In this document: one piece after another, positions 54,112 through 64,000 of the stretch | Position numbering within the stretch: position 1 is the first letter of the stretch | Layout of the letters: each line of letters starts with the position of its first letter | NCBI GenBank assembly: GCA_964247055.1 | Contig: OZ176051.1 | Location: 9,734,001-9,798,000, forward strand | Origin: Paragordius varius | Taxonomy: Eukaryota; Nematomorpha | Direction of reading: 5' to 3' | DNA: 64,000 nucleotides | Position numbers and translations under genes: made by a program | The notes under the pieces: model-generated | The model's input: only the letters and a program-made list of their open reading frames with translations | The model's database searches: none | What the model was told of the DNA's origin: nothing

Positions 54112-54965
54112 TTTGTGATCTGGTACCGGAAAACCGGTAGACCTAATCTAATCCAAACTTCGAAAAAATATAATCATTAATGAATGCCCCGACAAAAACT
54201 TCGCCCTTTTTTTTGAAATAGGCCCCCAGTTCGATCCCACCCCGTGTGAAAAACGGTTTTTTTTGAAAACAGAAGTCCAAAAATCGTGTCTTTGAGACAA
54301 TTTTCCGTAGAACGTGTGGACCATTCAATTTCAATATGATTTTTGTTTACTTATTTTCGATCGCTCTGAACATAGTCGACTCACCTTTTTAATTTAGGCC
54401 CTCTTTTTACCCGCTACCCCCGTAAAATGCCATTTTTTTCAAAAAACAAAGTCCACAAAAATAATTTTTTAAATCTATTTTTCGCCCTAGGTATGAGACC
54501 GTAAAAATTCAATATGGATTCCACGTATTCCCTGTTGAAAGGGAAAAATTTTAGTCAAGCGTTTCTTTGATGATAGCTGCTGGGTAAGGAGCTACCCGCT
54601 AAAAACTGATTCCTCATGTAACTTTGTGATCTATTTCCGGAAAACCGGTGAACCCAATCAAATCCAAATATCGAAAAAATATAATCATTTATAAATGTCC
54701 CGACAATAGCTTCGCCCTTTTTTGGAATTAGGTCCCCAGTTCGGGCCTACCCCGTGTGAAAAATGGGTTAAGTCAATTTTTTGGAGAACGTGTTGGACCA
54801 TTCAATTTCAACTATGATTTTTGTTTACTTATTTTTGATCGCGCTGAACATAGTCGACTCACTTTTTTGATTTAGGCCCTCTTTTTACCCGCTACCCCCG
54901 TAAAATGCCATTTTTTCAAAAAAAACAAAGTCCACAAATATATTTTTTTAAATCAATTTTTCCCC
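54112..54965. repeat. Tandem repeat, two units about 511 bp apart
   Basis: CTTTGTGATC, CCGGAAAACCGGT, CCCCGTGTGAAAAA, ACATAGTCGACTCAC and CCCGCTACCCCCGTAAAATG occur in the same order at 54112-54490 and again from 54622. The units are well conserved and much GC-richer than their surroundings. They could be part of a satellite array or two copies of a transposon segment. Confidence 0.7.
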
Positions 54966-55065
54966 GAAGTAAATAATATATTAGTATGAATGCACGTTTT
55001 AAAATTTTTATATATTCATATTTAAATAATGTTACGAAATAATCCACATACCCACCCCCCAATAT

Positions 55066-55104
55066 AAGTCCGAAGGACTTCCTTGTGCTGCGTGGCAGCA
55101 CGAG
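55066..55104 (-). other. Two adjacent strong hairpins (possible structured RNA)
   Basis: On the minus strand, GTGCTGC-CAC-GCAGCAC, extended by three more pairs, is followed immediately by AAGTCCTTCGGACTT, whose loop is the very stable cUUCGg tetraloop. Such compact, GC-rich pairing stands out in this AT-rich sequence. A T-run follows on the plus side at 55119. I cannot match it to a known RNA family; it may instead be the end of a transposon. Confidence 0.4.
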
Positions 55105-55149
55105 ATTTACGCTAGTACTTTTTATAAAAATTTAATTTTTTGCAAAATT

Positions 55150-55455
55150 TTGTTGAAATGAGCTTTTAACTATTTTTATTCATGATGCAAACGGTATAAA
55201 AACGCTTTTAGAATTTCAAAAAATACCTTTTCTGTATAAAATGATATACATTTTTATCGCTTCAGATTTTTTAATTAAAGTTTCGTTTACTATAAAAATT
55301 TTTTTTTAAAAAAAATAATTTATAAATTTGAGAACAAATATTTTAAAACTCAGGCGATAGAAATGTTCCGCATTATCGAATAATATAGAAAATTTTAATA
55401 TGCGTTTTTATACTGTTTCCATCATGGTTCATACTATGAAGTACGCTTAAACAAA
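55150..55455. repeat. Inverted-repeat element M3
   Basis: Arms face each other: TTGAAATGAGC then CATGATGCAAACGGTATAAA at the left, and GTTTTTATACTGTTTCCATC then GAAGTACGCTTAAACA at the right. Interior AGAAATGTTCCGCATTATCG is shared with the copies at 6638 and 30790. Confidence 0.55.
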
Positions 55456-56419
55456 TTTGCCAAAAATAAAATTTTTATTATGTATTTTTTAAAATATCAT
55501 TTGTTGAGTGGAAAATTTAGCATCTCGGTATTTTTGCTTTTATTGTAAAAAACTAGTCCATTTTGGCAAAAACTTGGGACGGTTGGAGCTCTGATTTTTT
55601 TTATATATTGCTTTAAATCTATGGAGTTTATAATATATCTTAGTAGCATTTTTTTTAATGAAGCCTCTAGTTTTTACAAAAAAAAATTAAAAAAATGTGC
55701 TCAGATTGTGCCATTTCATGATATAGATCTCTTTCCACAAAAGTGGAAATACCTATCTTATATCACTTGTAAGGGCCAACACTAAAACACTCATGATAAT
55801 CCTGATACACTTTACTTCGTCTTAAAATAAATGTTAAATATATTTTTTTTCAAAAAATTTATCCAAATCGAAAAGCAAACAAATCTTTATTTAATCCGTG
55901 GTCCTACAATGTTATTTTACTTTTTATGCTATTTCACATTTTAGAGTAGGTATATATCCCAGAGCTTAATGTTGTAAATAAACTACAATAATGATATTTT
56001 AGTAATTTAGTTATCAAAGTTTTCTATCACATGAGAAAGCATTTATCTTTACAGTTTTGTGACTTCTATAAAATTGGGGCATTTCCAAAACACGATTGAA
56101 ATTAACAGTTCGTATTAAAATTAATATTATTATGTTTTTTACTTGTATAATGGAGTCTAAAACGTAGAAAAAATAATTATTTAAATTTTTTAACCATAAT
56201 ATACATTTTTTATGTATTAGTTACTCAAAAATTTACAGAAAATAACGCCAAAAAAGTTTGATATGGGATTTTTTCAAATAAAAGTAATAGGAGTATTTCA
56301 CATAATCAATATAAAATTAATTTTTCATTCAGAGCTTTTTATTGATGAAACATCTTTTGAAGCCGTTAAGTGACATCTTCTCATAATTTAACAATCTTTT
56401 TTTAAATTATACATATTGA
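55456..56419. other. Intergenic, repeat remnants only
   Basis: A stretch near 55760 (GTAAGGGCCAACACTAAAAC) resembles dispersed sequence elsewhere in the window. No gene seen. Confidence 0.35.
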
Positions 56420-57587
56420 TTAACACTTCGATTCAAATTGGGGTATCTAAATACCCCAGACTAAATTTAAATTAATATTTTTAAAAAATTGCTAAAGGAA
56501 ACGGTCCCAATTTAAATTTATGCTTCTATCTTGATAAAAATTTTATAAATATGCCAAAATATATAGATGAAATTTTGTTTTTTTTAAAAAAAGTTCCATC
56601 TCAAACAATTTCGACGCCATTTTTGATTTACGAAATTTTTGCAAAATATCGTCTTTTAACACTTCGATTCAAATTGGGGTATCTAAATACCCCAGACATA
56701 ATTTAAATCAAAATTTTAGAAAAACTACTGAAGGAAACGGTCCTGATTTAAATTTATGCCTCTATCCTAATAAATATTATATAAATATACCAAAATATTT
56801 TGATAAAATTTTGTTTTGAAAAAAAAGTTCCATCTCAAACTACTGCGACGCCATTTTTATTTTACAAAAATTTTGCAAAATATCGTCTTCATTTAATTTT
56901 AAGGGTAAAACTAAAGCTTATTTTTAATATAAATTACATCAAACATTGATAGAAATAGAAAAAGCGGTTTATTTTGTATTATTTTTTAATTTTACAATTT
57001 GACACATGTCACGTTGACTAAATTTTTACCTTTCATTTTTGCTCAAAATAAGTATTATCAAGTATTTTTGAATAAAATTTTTTATATATTTCGGTGTATT
57101 AATATTATATAAGTGCAAAATTTTGCCATGGTTTCGATTGCTTCCATACTTTTTAAAGTATTTGATTTTAAACAGGCCTGGGGTATCCAAATACCCCAAT
57201 TTGAATCGAAGGACTGAAATGAGTGTGTTGTATCCAAGTGTTAATTATAAGGGTAAAACTAAAGCTAAAATTTTATATAAATTACATCTATCATTGATAG
57301 AAATAGAAAAAGCAGTTTATTTTGTATTATTTTTTAATTTTACAATTTGACACATGTCACGTTGACGAAATTTTTACCTTTCGGTTTTAGCTGAAATATA
57401 GTAATATCAAAAAATTTTGAATAAAAAATTTTATATGTTTCGGATTAATGTTATATAAGTGCAACATTTTGCCATGGTTTTTCCTTCCATACTTTTGAAA
57501 GTATTTGATTTTAAACAGGCCTGCGGTATCCAACTACCCCAATTTGAATCGAAGGACTAAAATGAGTGTGTTGTATCCAAGTGTTAA
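56420..57587. mobile_element. TTAA-flanked MITE T2, interrupted by a second copy
   Basis: The outer copy begins TTAACACTTCGATTCAAATT and ends TTGTATCCAAGTGTTAA, both TTAA intact. It is interrupted at 56656 by a complete copy in the same orientation, and resumes at 57245 with GGGTAAAACTAAAGCT. The right end is 76 bp before the ABCF2 start codon. Confidence 0.8.
56656..57244. mobile_element. TTAA-flanked MITE T2, complete inner copy
   Basis: 589 bp between intact TTAA sites, left TTAACACTTCGATTCAAATT, right TTGTATCCAAGTGTTAA, same internal order as 7915-8497. It is inserted in the outer copy at a TTAA. Confidence 0.85.
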
Positions 57588-57663
57588 AGGGACTTTTATG
57601 CAGTGAAAAAAAGTAAGTGTATTTTTGCCATAAGTTTAACTATTTTCCGCACTCCCCCCTTCA

Positions 57664-60600
57664 ATGCCTTCGGAAGCGAAAAAGAAAAAAGATGCAAAAA
57701 AGAAAGAAGCCGCAAAACAACGTTCTGCTGGAGCAAAAAAACCCAATACTACTGCCGCAAATGAAATCCCCGCTACACAAAACGGAACGTCAGAAATATT
57801 AAATGGGATTGAAACATTAGATATAAATTCAGTTTCTCCTCGAAGTGTTACGGGAGTTTTAGCTTCCCATCCAAAAGGCAGAGATATTAAAATTACCAGC
57901 TTATCTATTACATATTATGGAAATGAATTGTTAACCGATTCAACGCTTGAACTCAATTATGGCAACCGATATGGGTTTATTGGTAAAAATGGATCAGGTA
58001 TGTAATTTTTTTCCTATATAAATATTTTAATAATCACATATTATGTTATAAATAGGTAAGACAACACTCTTGAATGCCATTTCATCTCGGGAATTACCTA
58101 TTCCAGATCACATTGATATATATCAATTAAGCAATGAGATGGCCGGTAGCGATAAAACAGCCATTCAATGCGTATTGGAAGTTGATGCAGAGCGATTAAA
58201 ATTAGAAGAGGAAACTGAGTTATTGGCCCATGATGATACCCCAGGTTTTTATATTATTAAAAGTTTAGAAGTTATTTTCTTTGACAATGATTTTTTAAAA
58301 AATTATGATTTTATATAATATTTAGCTCAATTTTTCTTAGAAATATAATGAATAAAATATTTTTTTCTACTTATTTTATCAAAAATTTTAGGGACTAAAA
58401 TTGAAGTGATAATGGCATTTTTGTACTTTTGGGAATTCAAATTTGACATTTCACTAGATACTTTAATAATTAATTTAGAAATTATAATATATTTGTTATT
58501 TCTCATAAACTTTTTTTGATAAATATTTGTTGTACATGATACTATATATTATATTGCAGAAAGTCATCAACGCCTATTGGACATATATGAACGATTGGAA
58601 GAACTTGATAGTTCAAAAGCAGAAACGTATGCCGCCGGTATGTTACACGGGTTAGGTTTCACAAAAGAAATGCAGCAAAGAGAAGCCAAACATTTTTCAG
58701 GTTTATTTTTTGATTAATTTTTTCAAAATTTATTATAACTTTAATTACCATATTGGTTAAATTTATGGGTTTTTCCATTACTTTTAAACGTATTATATTG
58801 AATCTTGTGTGGCCTTTTTTCTTTTACTCCCAAAAATGTGAGTAAAAATGGTGCGCTTTTTTTCGAGCTAATATGCTTTATGGTTTTATATATCCTGTAT
58901 ATTCGGCTTGGTTTTATTAATAATGTGTAAAAGATATATAATTCTTGGGGAAAGTTTAGTTTTTCTTTGATTTTTATTGGTAAAATATCTATTTGTAAGT
59001 AATGTAGCGATTGTACCATATCCAAATAACTTTTAACAACTCTGTAGTAGGCGTATATTCGAGTTTTATATTGCTTTTATGTTAGGTGGTTGGAGAATGC
59101 GGATATCGCTGGCACGTGCCCTTTACCTTAAACCGACACTCCTTTTGTTGGATGAGCCTACCAATCATTTGGATCTTGAGGCTTGTGTTTGGTTAGAAGA
59201 GGAATTGAAAAAGTTTGTTTATATATTTTTCCCATTTATAATATTTCTTTGAGATTAAGTAAATCTAAGAATAAATTTTTAAAGTGTGATACAGTCATGT
59301 ATCCTTCATTTTTCAAAAATTTATTTTTTTCGGTAAATGGGTATAAATATTTGGTAAAGAATGGAAACAAGAGCTTTATGGTATTAACAATGTCATATTT
59401 ATTAAAAATATAAAAATTACCATAGAGCTCTTGTTTTTTCCATTCTTTACCAAATATTTATATCCACCCATTTAATGAAAAAAATATAAATTTTGAATAA
59501 AATAAACGGTACATGACTGTATGTATTTTTAAAAAATGACATAATTAATTTTCAATAACCAAAGTTATGTAAATTAATTGAATTATTTCTGGACAACTAA
59601 ATTTCGAATTCACTATATAATATAATTTTGACCCATGTTCGGGTAAGTATTACTTGCGTCCTTATGCTTAAATCCTTATGCCTACGTCCTTATGCTTACA
59701 CTTTTGAATAAAAATAATACATTCATCATAAGTTTGCTCCTAGTAGACTTATTAAAATTTCAAAGTGGCCTAACTTTAAAAATATTGTGAATTTCTGAAT
59801 TCTGTAAATTGGAGGAGAAAAAGTAAGGTATATTTAACAAATAATTTATAGGTTTGAGTAATGTTGCTTCAATCTTTTGGCATTAAAAGGGGTTTACACA
59901 ACCCCTGTTAAAAAAATAGAAAAATCCTAAAACATGCATACAAAATCAAAAGTTTTTTAGAAGAAATAGGTATGCATTTTATCCAACTATATTTTTAGAT
60001 TTTTTTGAGTTATCAAAATTGAAATATTTGCATACTCTGTGAAATAAAAAAATTACCCAGTTTTTGAATTCTTTAAATTGGAGATTAGAAAATAGTATAT
60101 ATAACAAATTATAGTTTTTAGAAATTGGAATAACCTCATATGCATCTTAGTGAACTAAGCTTCTTTAAAAAATATATTTGGAACACACATTCAAAATTTT
60201 TTAGAAGATATGCAATTGATTTAACTAATATTTATTTATTTGTTGTCAGAGCAATGCGTTAGTTTGTATATAAGCGTAATATTTATGATGCATTCCTTAA
60301 ATGTCCGCCAATTTTCACCCTTCATTTTGAAAACGCCATTTTTTATTACATCCTGATTTATATCCAAACATGCAAAACGAGGCCCGTGATTTGTTAATAA
60401 ACGTTTTAAAAAAGTAAAAAGAATTTATATTTCATAGATACCCTATATTGTATTCAAAAAGAAAACAAATCCAATTCGAGTTAAAGAAGATTGGGAGAAG
60501 CTTTATTTAGAAGTGAAAAAGGAATTGGATTATGACATAACATTAAACCAAATTATAAAAATTTTTAATAATATCAAGTACACTTTAAAGAAGAAGATTC

Positions 60601-63375
60601 AAAATTCTCCCAAAACTGGAAATCTTAATAGTTTGAAGCTCTTAGTTTATGAAAAAAATTATATTTGCTCCTAGAATATTCTTCTAGGAGCGAAATTAAA
60701 GGAGTACCGACACAATGTAACAATTTTGATATGATTGGTGTTTTTGTATTTTATTTAGTATCCATAAGATTCATTATGTGATTCCTCCTTATTTTTCCAG
60801 CCTCGCGTTCTTGTGCCGTTGTAAACGAATAATAATCAGGAAAAGCATCCAAATTATAAGGAGTTTCATCAACTTCCAAAAAATCATTACGGGCCTTCCC
60901 TATATTATAACTCCACATGAAAGAATTATGTTTGGTACATTGTCGGTGCTTAATTTAATTCGATTTCCTAAAATGGGAAATCGATAATTTTTTTTCATAA
61001 ATTAAGAGCTTCAAACTATAAAGATTTCCAGTTTTGGGAGAATTTTGAATCTTCTTTTTTAAAGTGTACTTGATATTATTAAACATTTTTATAATTTGGT
61101 TTAATGTTATGTCATAATCCAATTCCTTTTTCACTTCTAAATAAAGCTTCTCCCAATCTTCTTTAACTCGAATTGGCTTTATTTTCTTTTTTGAATACAA
61201 TATAGGGTATCTATGAAATATAAACTCTTCAAACTTTTTTAAAACGTTTATTAACAAATCACGGGCTCTCTCGTTTTGCATATTTCGATGTAAATCAGGA
61301 TGTAATAAAAAATGGCGTTTTCAAAATGAAGGGTGAAAATTGGCGGACATTTAAGAAATGCATTATAAATATTACGCTTATATACAAACCATCGCATTGC
61401 TCTGACAGCAAATAAATCTAAAGTATTAGTTAAATCAATTGCATACCTTCTAAAAAATTTTGAAGTGTGTTCCAAATATATTTTTTGAAGAAGCTTAGTT
61501 CACTAAGATGCGTATGAGGTTATTCCAATTTCTAAAAACTATAAATAATTTGTTATATATACATCATTTTCTAATCTCCAATTTAAAGTATTCAGGGTAG
61601 TTTTTTTATTTCACAAAGTATGCAACTCAAAAAAATCTAAAAAATATAGTTGGATAAAATGCATACCTATTTCTTCTAAAAAACTTTTGATTTTGCATGC
61701 ATGTTTTAGGATTTTTCTATTTTTTAACAGGGGTTGTGTAAACCATTCTAATGCCAAAAGATTGAAGCAACATTACTCAAACCTATAAATTATTTGTTAA
61801 ATATACTTTACTTTCTCTCCTCCAAGTTACAGAATTCAAAAATTCACAATATTTATAAAGTTAGGCCACTTTGAAATTTTAATAAATCTACTAGGAGCAG
61901 ACTTATGATGAATGTATTATTTTTATTCAAAAATGTAAGCATAAGGATTTAAGCATAAGGACGCATGTAATACTTACCCGAACATGGGTCTTTTTTTTAA
62001 AAAAGTATTTTACTAATTTTTATTACCCAATTACTCCTTTAAATTGTTTTCGGTTAAAATCAATTTTTATAGAGAAGAGATAATATATCTCTTGTATAAC
62101 TTAATTGTTTAACCAAATATAAATCAAATTTGTGCCGATTATCAAATTGTTTAGAATTTTATTTAAGAGCTAATTTATAGATGGTTACAGATATATTATA
62201 CCGTATATATAATTTATTATTTTTCAAATATGACGGCGATCTTGACACATAATTTTTATCTATTGTAAATAAATATGAAAAAAAATATTTTAAAATTATT
62301 TTAAATTTTTGTTGTTAGATATAAACGTATCCTAGTCATCATTTCTCACTCCCAAGATTTCCTAAATAATGTTTGCACGCATACCATTCACCTTGATAAG
62401 AAAAAACTAAAATTATACGGGGTATGAATTTTATTTTATACGATACGATTTTTTTGGAAACTTTTAATAAATACACTTATATAAATCATTTTAAGAGGAC
62501 ATTTTTTTATAATAATTAAATTTTTTTTAAGGGTAATTATGATACTTTTATACGGACACGAGATGAATTGTTGGAAAATCAAGCTAAACGTTACAATTGG
62601 GAACAGGCTCAAATATCACATATGAAGGTTTTTACAATGTGCAATTTTATAAAACTTCTTTAGAAATATTTTATTTTTGTAATTTACTTAATTTGCAAAA
62701 AAAAAGTTTAAATTGACCTATATTATTACACTGTTTTTAAAAATATTCAAAAATATTTATATTTTTTTTATCTGATATAAAATAATTTTTATATGAAAAG
62801 TTATTTTTAAATAAAAGATCATCAAATTTCAAACAATTATAACATTTTATTAATATATATAGTATAAACTTAATACTTTTAAAACAATTAATATCTTTCA
62901 TTTTATAGTTGCATTCGGTGATTATTGACTGATTATGATTATAATTGACTGCATTTTTAATCTGTAATAACGGTTTTAATTCTAAACGTTTGAAATGTTC
63001 CATTAATTATTTTTAGTCAATTCATAAATATTAAGAAATAAAATATTTTGTAATTTAGGAATATATAGCAAGGTTTGGACATGGGAGTGCCAAGCTTGCT
63101 AGACAGGCCCAAAGTAAAGAAAAAACGCTCAATAAAATGGTTCAAGGTGGTTTAACGGAAAAAGTTACATCAGACAAGGTATTTTTATAAATTATTTTTA
63201 TAAATTTTCTAATTTTATATATATATATATATTACGTTAGAATTTGAGTTTCTATTTCCCAAGTTGTGAAAAATTGCCTCCACCCGTTCTTCAAATTCAA
63301 AATGTTAGTTTCCGTTATTCGCCAGACAAAGTAAATTTTACATGATAATTAAACTTTTAAAACTGATTTCTGAAG

Positions 63376-63416
<41 letters not shown>

Positions 63417-64000
63417 TATAGAACTAAGCTAGCATAGAAATTTAAGGGTTTACAGTTAAAATTATGATTATAAAAAGAAGACATAAAGGAACAAATACAT
63501 AAAATTTATATTTTTTTGATACCCTATTGTTTTGGGTTGTTTAACATGGAATAGAGTTTTAAATTTTTGGTAACTCACTGAATTTACAATACTACAACCG
63601 TAATCACATTGGTTATAAAACGGAAAAAAATCAAGGATTTAAAATATTAAACATATTTTTTTGTTTGGTATCTTTTAATATTTTAACCTTTTTAACTTAG
63701 GAATGGATTTACAAAAATTTGGAGTTGGGCATGGATATGGATACTCGGATTGCTCTTGTTGGTCCAAATGGTGCCGGGAAGAGTACTTTTTTGAAGCTTT
63801 TGAGCGGCGATGTAATATTAAATATTTTATTAAACAATAAATTTTTTATAAGATTAGAATTGGAATCATTTTTCAAACTATTACAAAAAAAATGTTTTCT
63901 AAATTTATCTATTTTAACACTTTTTTTGTATTTCGGAGAAATGGTGATGATGTAATTGTTAATATTATTATAATTATTTACAATTTTATTATAGAAAATG
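57664..64000 (+). CDS. ABCF2: ABC transporter F family member 2 (ABCF2), 3' end beyond the window
   Basis: Soluble twin-ATPase of the ABCF family, which act on ribosomes or translation rather than transport. Exons: 57664-57997, 58056-58244, 58560-58700, 59086-59212, 62319-62421, 62532-62627, 63059-63178, 63241-63330, 63701-63811, and one starting at 63995 that is cut by the window edge. All join in frame. A lysine-rich start ([20 protein letters not shown]) matches the family, then [10 protein letters not shown] and the first Walker A GKNGSGKTTLL split by intron 1. Next are ABC signature [15 protein letters not shown] and Walker [16 protein letters not shown] in exon 4, H-loop region [16 protein letters not shown], linker [20 protein letters not shown], and second Walker [16 protein letters not shown] in exon 9. 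Intron 4 is 3.1 kb, filled by two inserted elements. The start is supported by family similarity. No defect is seen in the part present. Confidence 0.96.
59292..59519. repeat. Tc1/mariner-type hairpin MITE in ABCF2 intron 4
   Basis: Ends CAGTCATGTA and its complement TACATGACTG, flanked by TA. The arms of about 95 bp pair over TATTTGGTAAAGAATGGAAA and AACAAGAGCT with a small loop near 59390-59415. No coding frame. Confidence 0.8.
59630..61990. mobile_element. Fold-back element with arms of about 1 kb in ABCF2 intron 4
   Basis: The left arm (about 59630-60670) and right arm (about 60985-61990) are near-identical inverted copies: GACCCATGTTCGGGTAAGTA at the left end, complement at the right. 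The loop of about 315 bp is unique. The minus strand of the right arm plus loop encodes the protein listed separately; the left arm holds a decayed copy of its first part on the plus strand. The high similarity of the arms suggests recent origin or gene conversion. Confidence 0.75.
60751..61475 (-). pseudogene. MADF or Myb/SANT-like protein of the fold-back element
   Basis: Minus strand. A first frame (61475-61251) reads through [19 protein letters not shown] second, shifted by one frame, runs from about 61281 with [51 protein letters not shown] and [14 protein letters not shown]. An aromatic-rich helical pattern with basic residues like this is found in MADF and Myb/SANT-like DNA-binding domains of transposon-derived proteins. 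After one in-frame TAA at 60955-60957 the frame stays open through [20 protein letters not shown] and ends MNLMDTK at 60751. One frameshift and one stop separate three otherwise open parts, so it is broken but recent. The family assignment is tentative. Confidence 0.4.
63379..63420. repeat. (TA)n microsatellite in ABCF2 intron 8
   Basis: A run of TA units with one interruption, between the exons at 63241-63330 and 63701-63811. Confidence 0.85.

Noticed and set aside
54143-54334. 63-codon minus-strand ORF in the tandem repeat
   Set aside because: The corresponding frame is not kept in the second repeat unit.
55085-55101. Resemblance of the hairpin to the 5' stem of U6 snRNA (GTGCT...GGCAGCAC)
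   Set aside because: The sequence after the hairpin shows none of the conserved U6 boxes.

Overview
The window is a piece of a very AT-rich (roughly three quarters A+T by eye) animal nuclear genome. Genes are spliced with GT..AG introns of about 50 bp to several kb. The intact genes are typical animal genes (mitochondrial HSP60 and HSP10 head to head, Pol III subunit RPC9, ABCF2). The spaces between them are full of DNA transposons, short inverted-repeat elements, one LINE and one young LTR element. I cannot name the species. An AT-rich invertebrate (some insects, crustaceans, flatworms or cnidarians) fits, but nothing here settles it.

Layout. 1-8.75 kb: repeats only (TTAA-flanked elements, some nested, and hAT-like elements). 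8.80-9.25 kb: RPC9, two exons. 11.05-14.40 kb: a hAT transposon made of two decayed transposase copies tail to tail. 15.2-15.9 kb: a two-exon single-pass membrane protein of unknown family. 16.0-21.6 kb: HSP10 (minus) and HSP60 (plus, nine exons) sharing a 162-bp promoter that holds a heat-shock-element-like site and a CACGTG box. 24.9-46.0 kb: the most unusual locus, a secreted-protein gene or gene cluster built from at least 25 tiny exons of 6 to about 200 bp. Nearly all have a length divisible by three and the same phase (phase 1), with several possible terminal exons. Its introns carry many small inverted-repeat elements and a 2-kb fold-back. 48.4-53.8 kb: an RTE-like LINE with an inverted 5' segment, split by a Ty3/gypsy element with identical LTRs. 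54.1-55.1 kb: a 511-bp tandem repeat and a pair of strong hairpins. 56.4-57.6 kb: nested TTAA elements ending 76 bp before ABCF2. 57.66 kb to the window end: ABCF2, continuing past the edge, with a 3.1-kb intron holding a 2.4-kb fold-back that encodes a DNA-binding-like protein.

How the genes relate. HSP60 and HSP10 form the mitochondrial chaperonin pair and are probably co-induced. RPC9 and ABCF2 are unrelated housekeeping genes, but members of one TTAA element family end just upstream of both. The micro-exon locus resembles, in design but not in recognisable sequence, flatworm micro-exon genes and aphid bicycle genes. These are secreted, fast-evolving proteins diversified by inclusion or skipping of symmetric exons.
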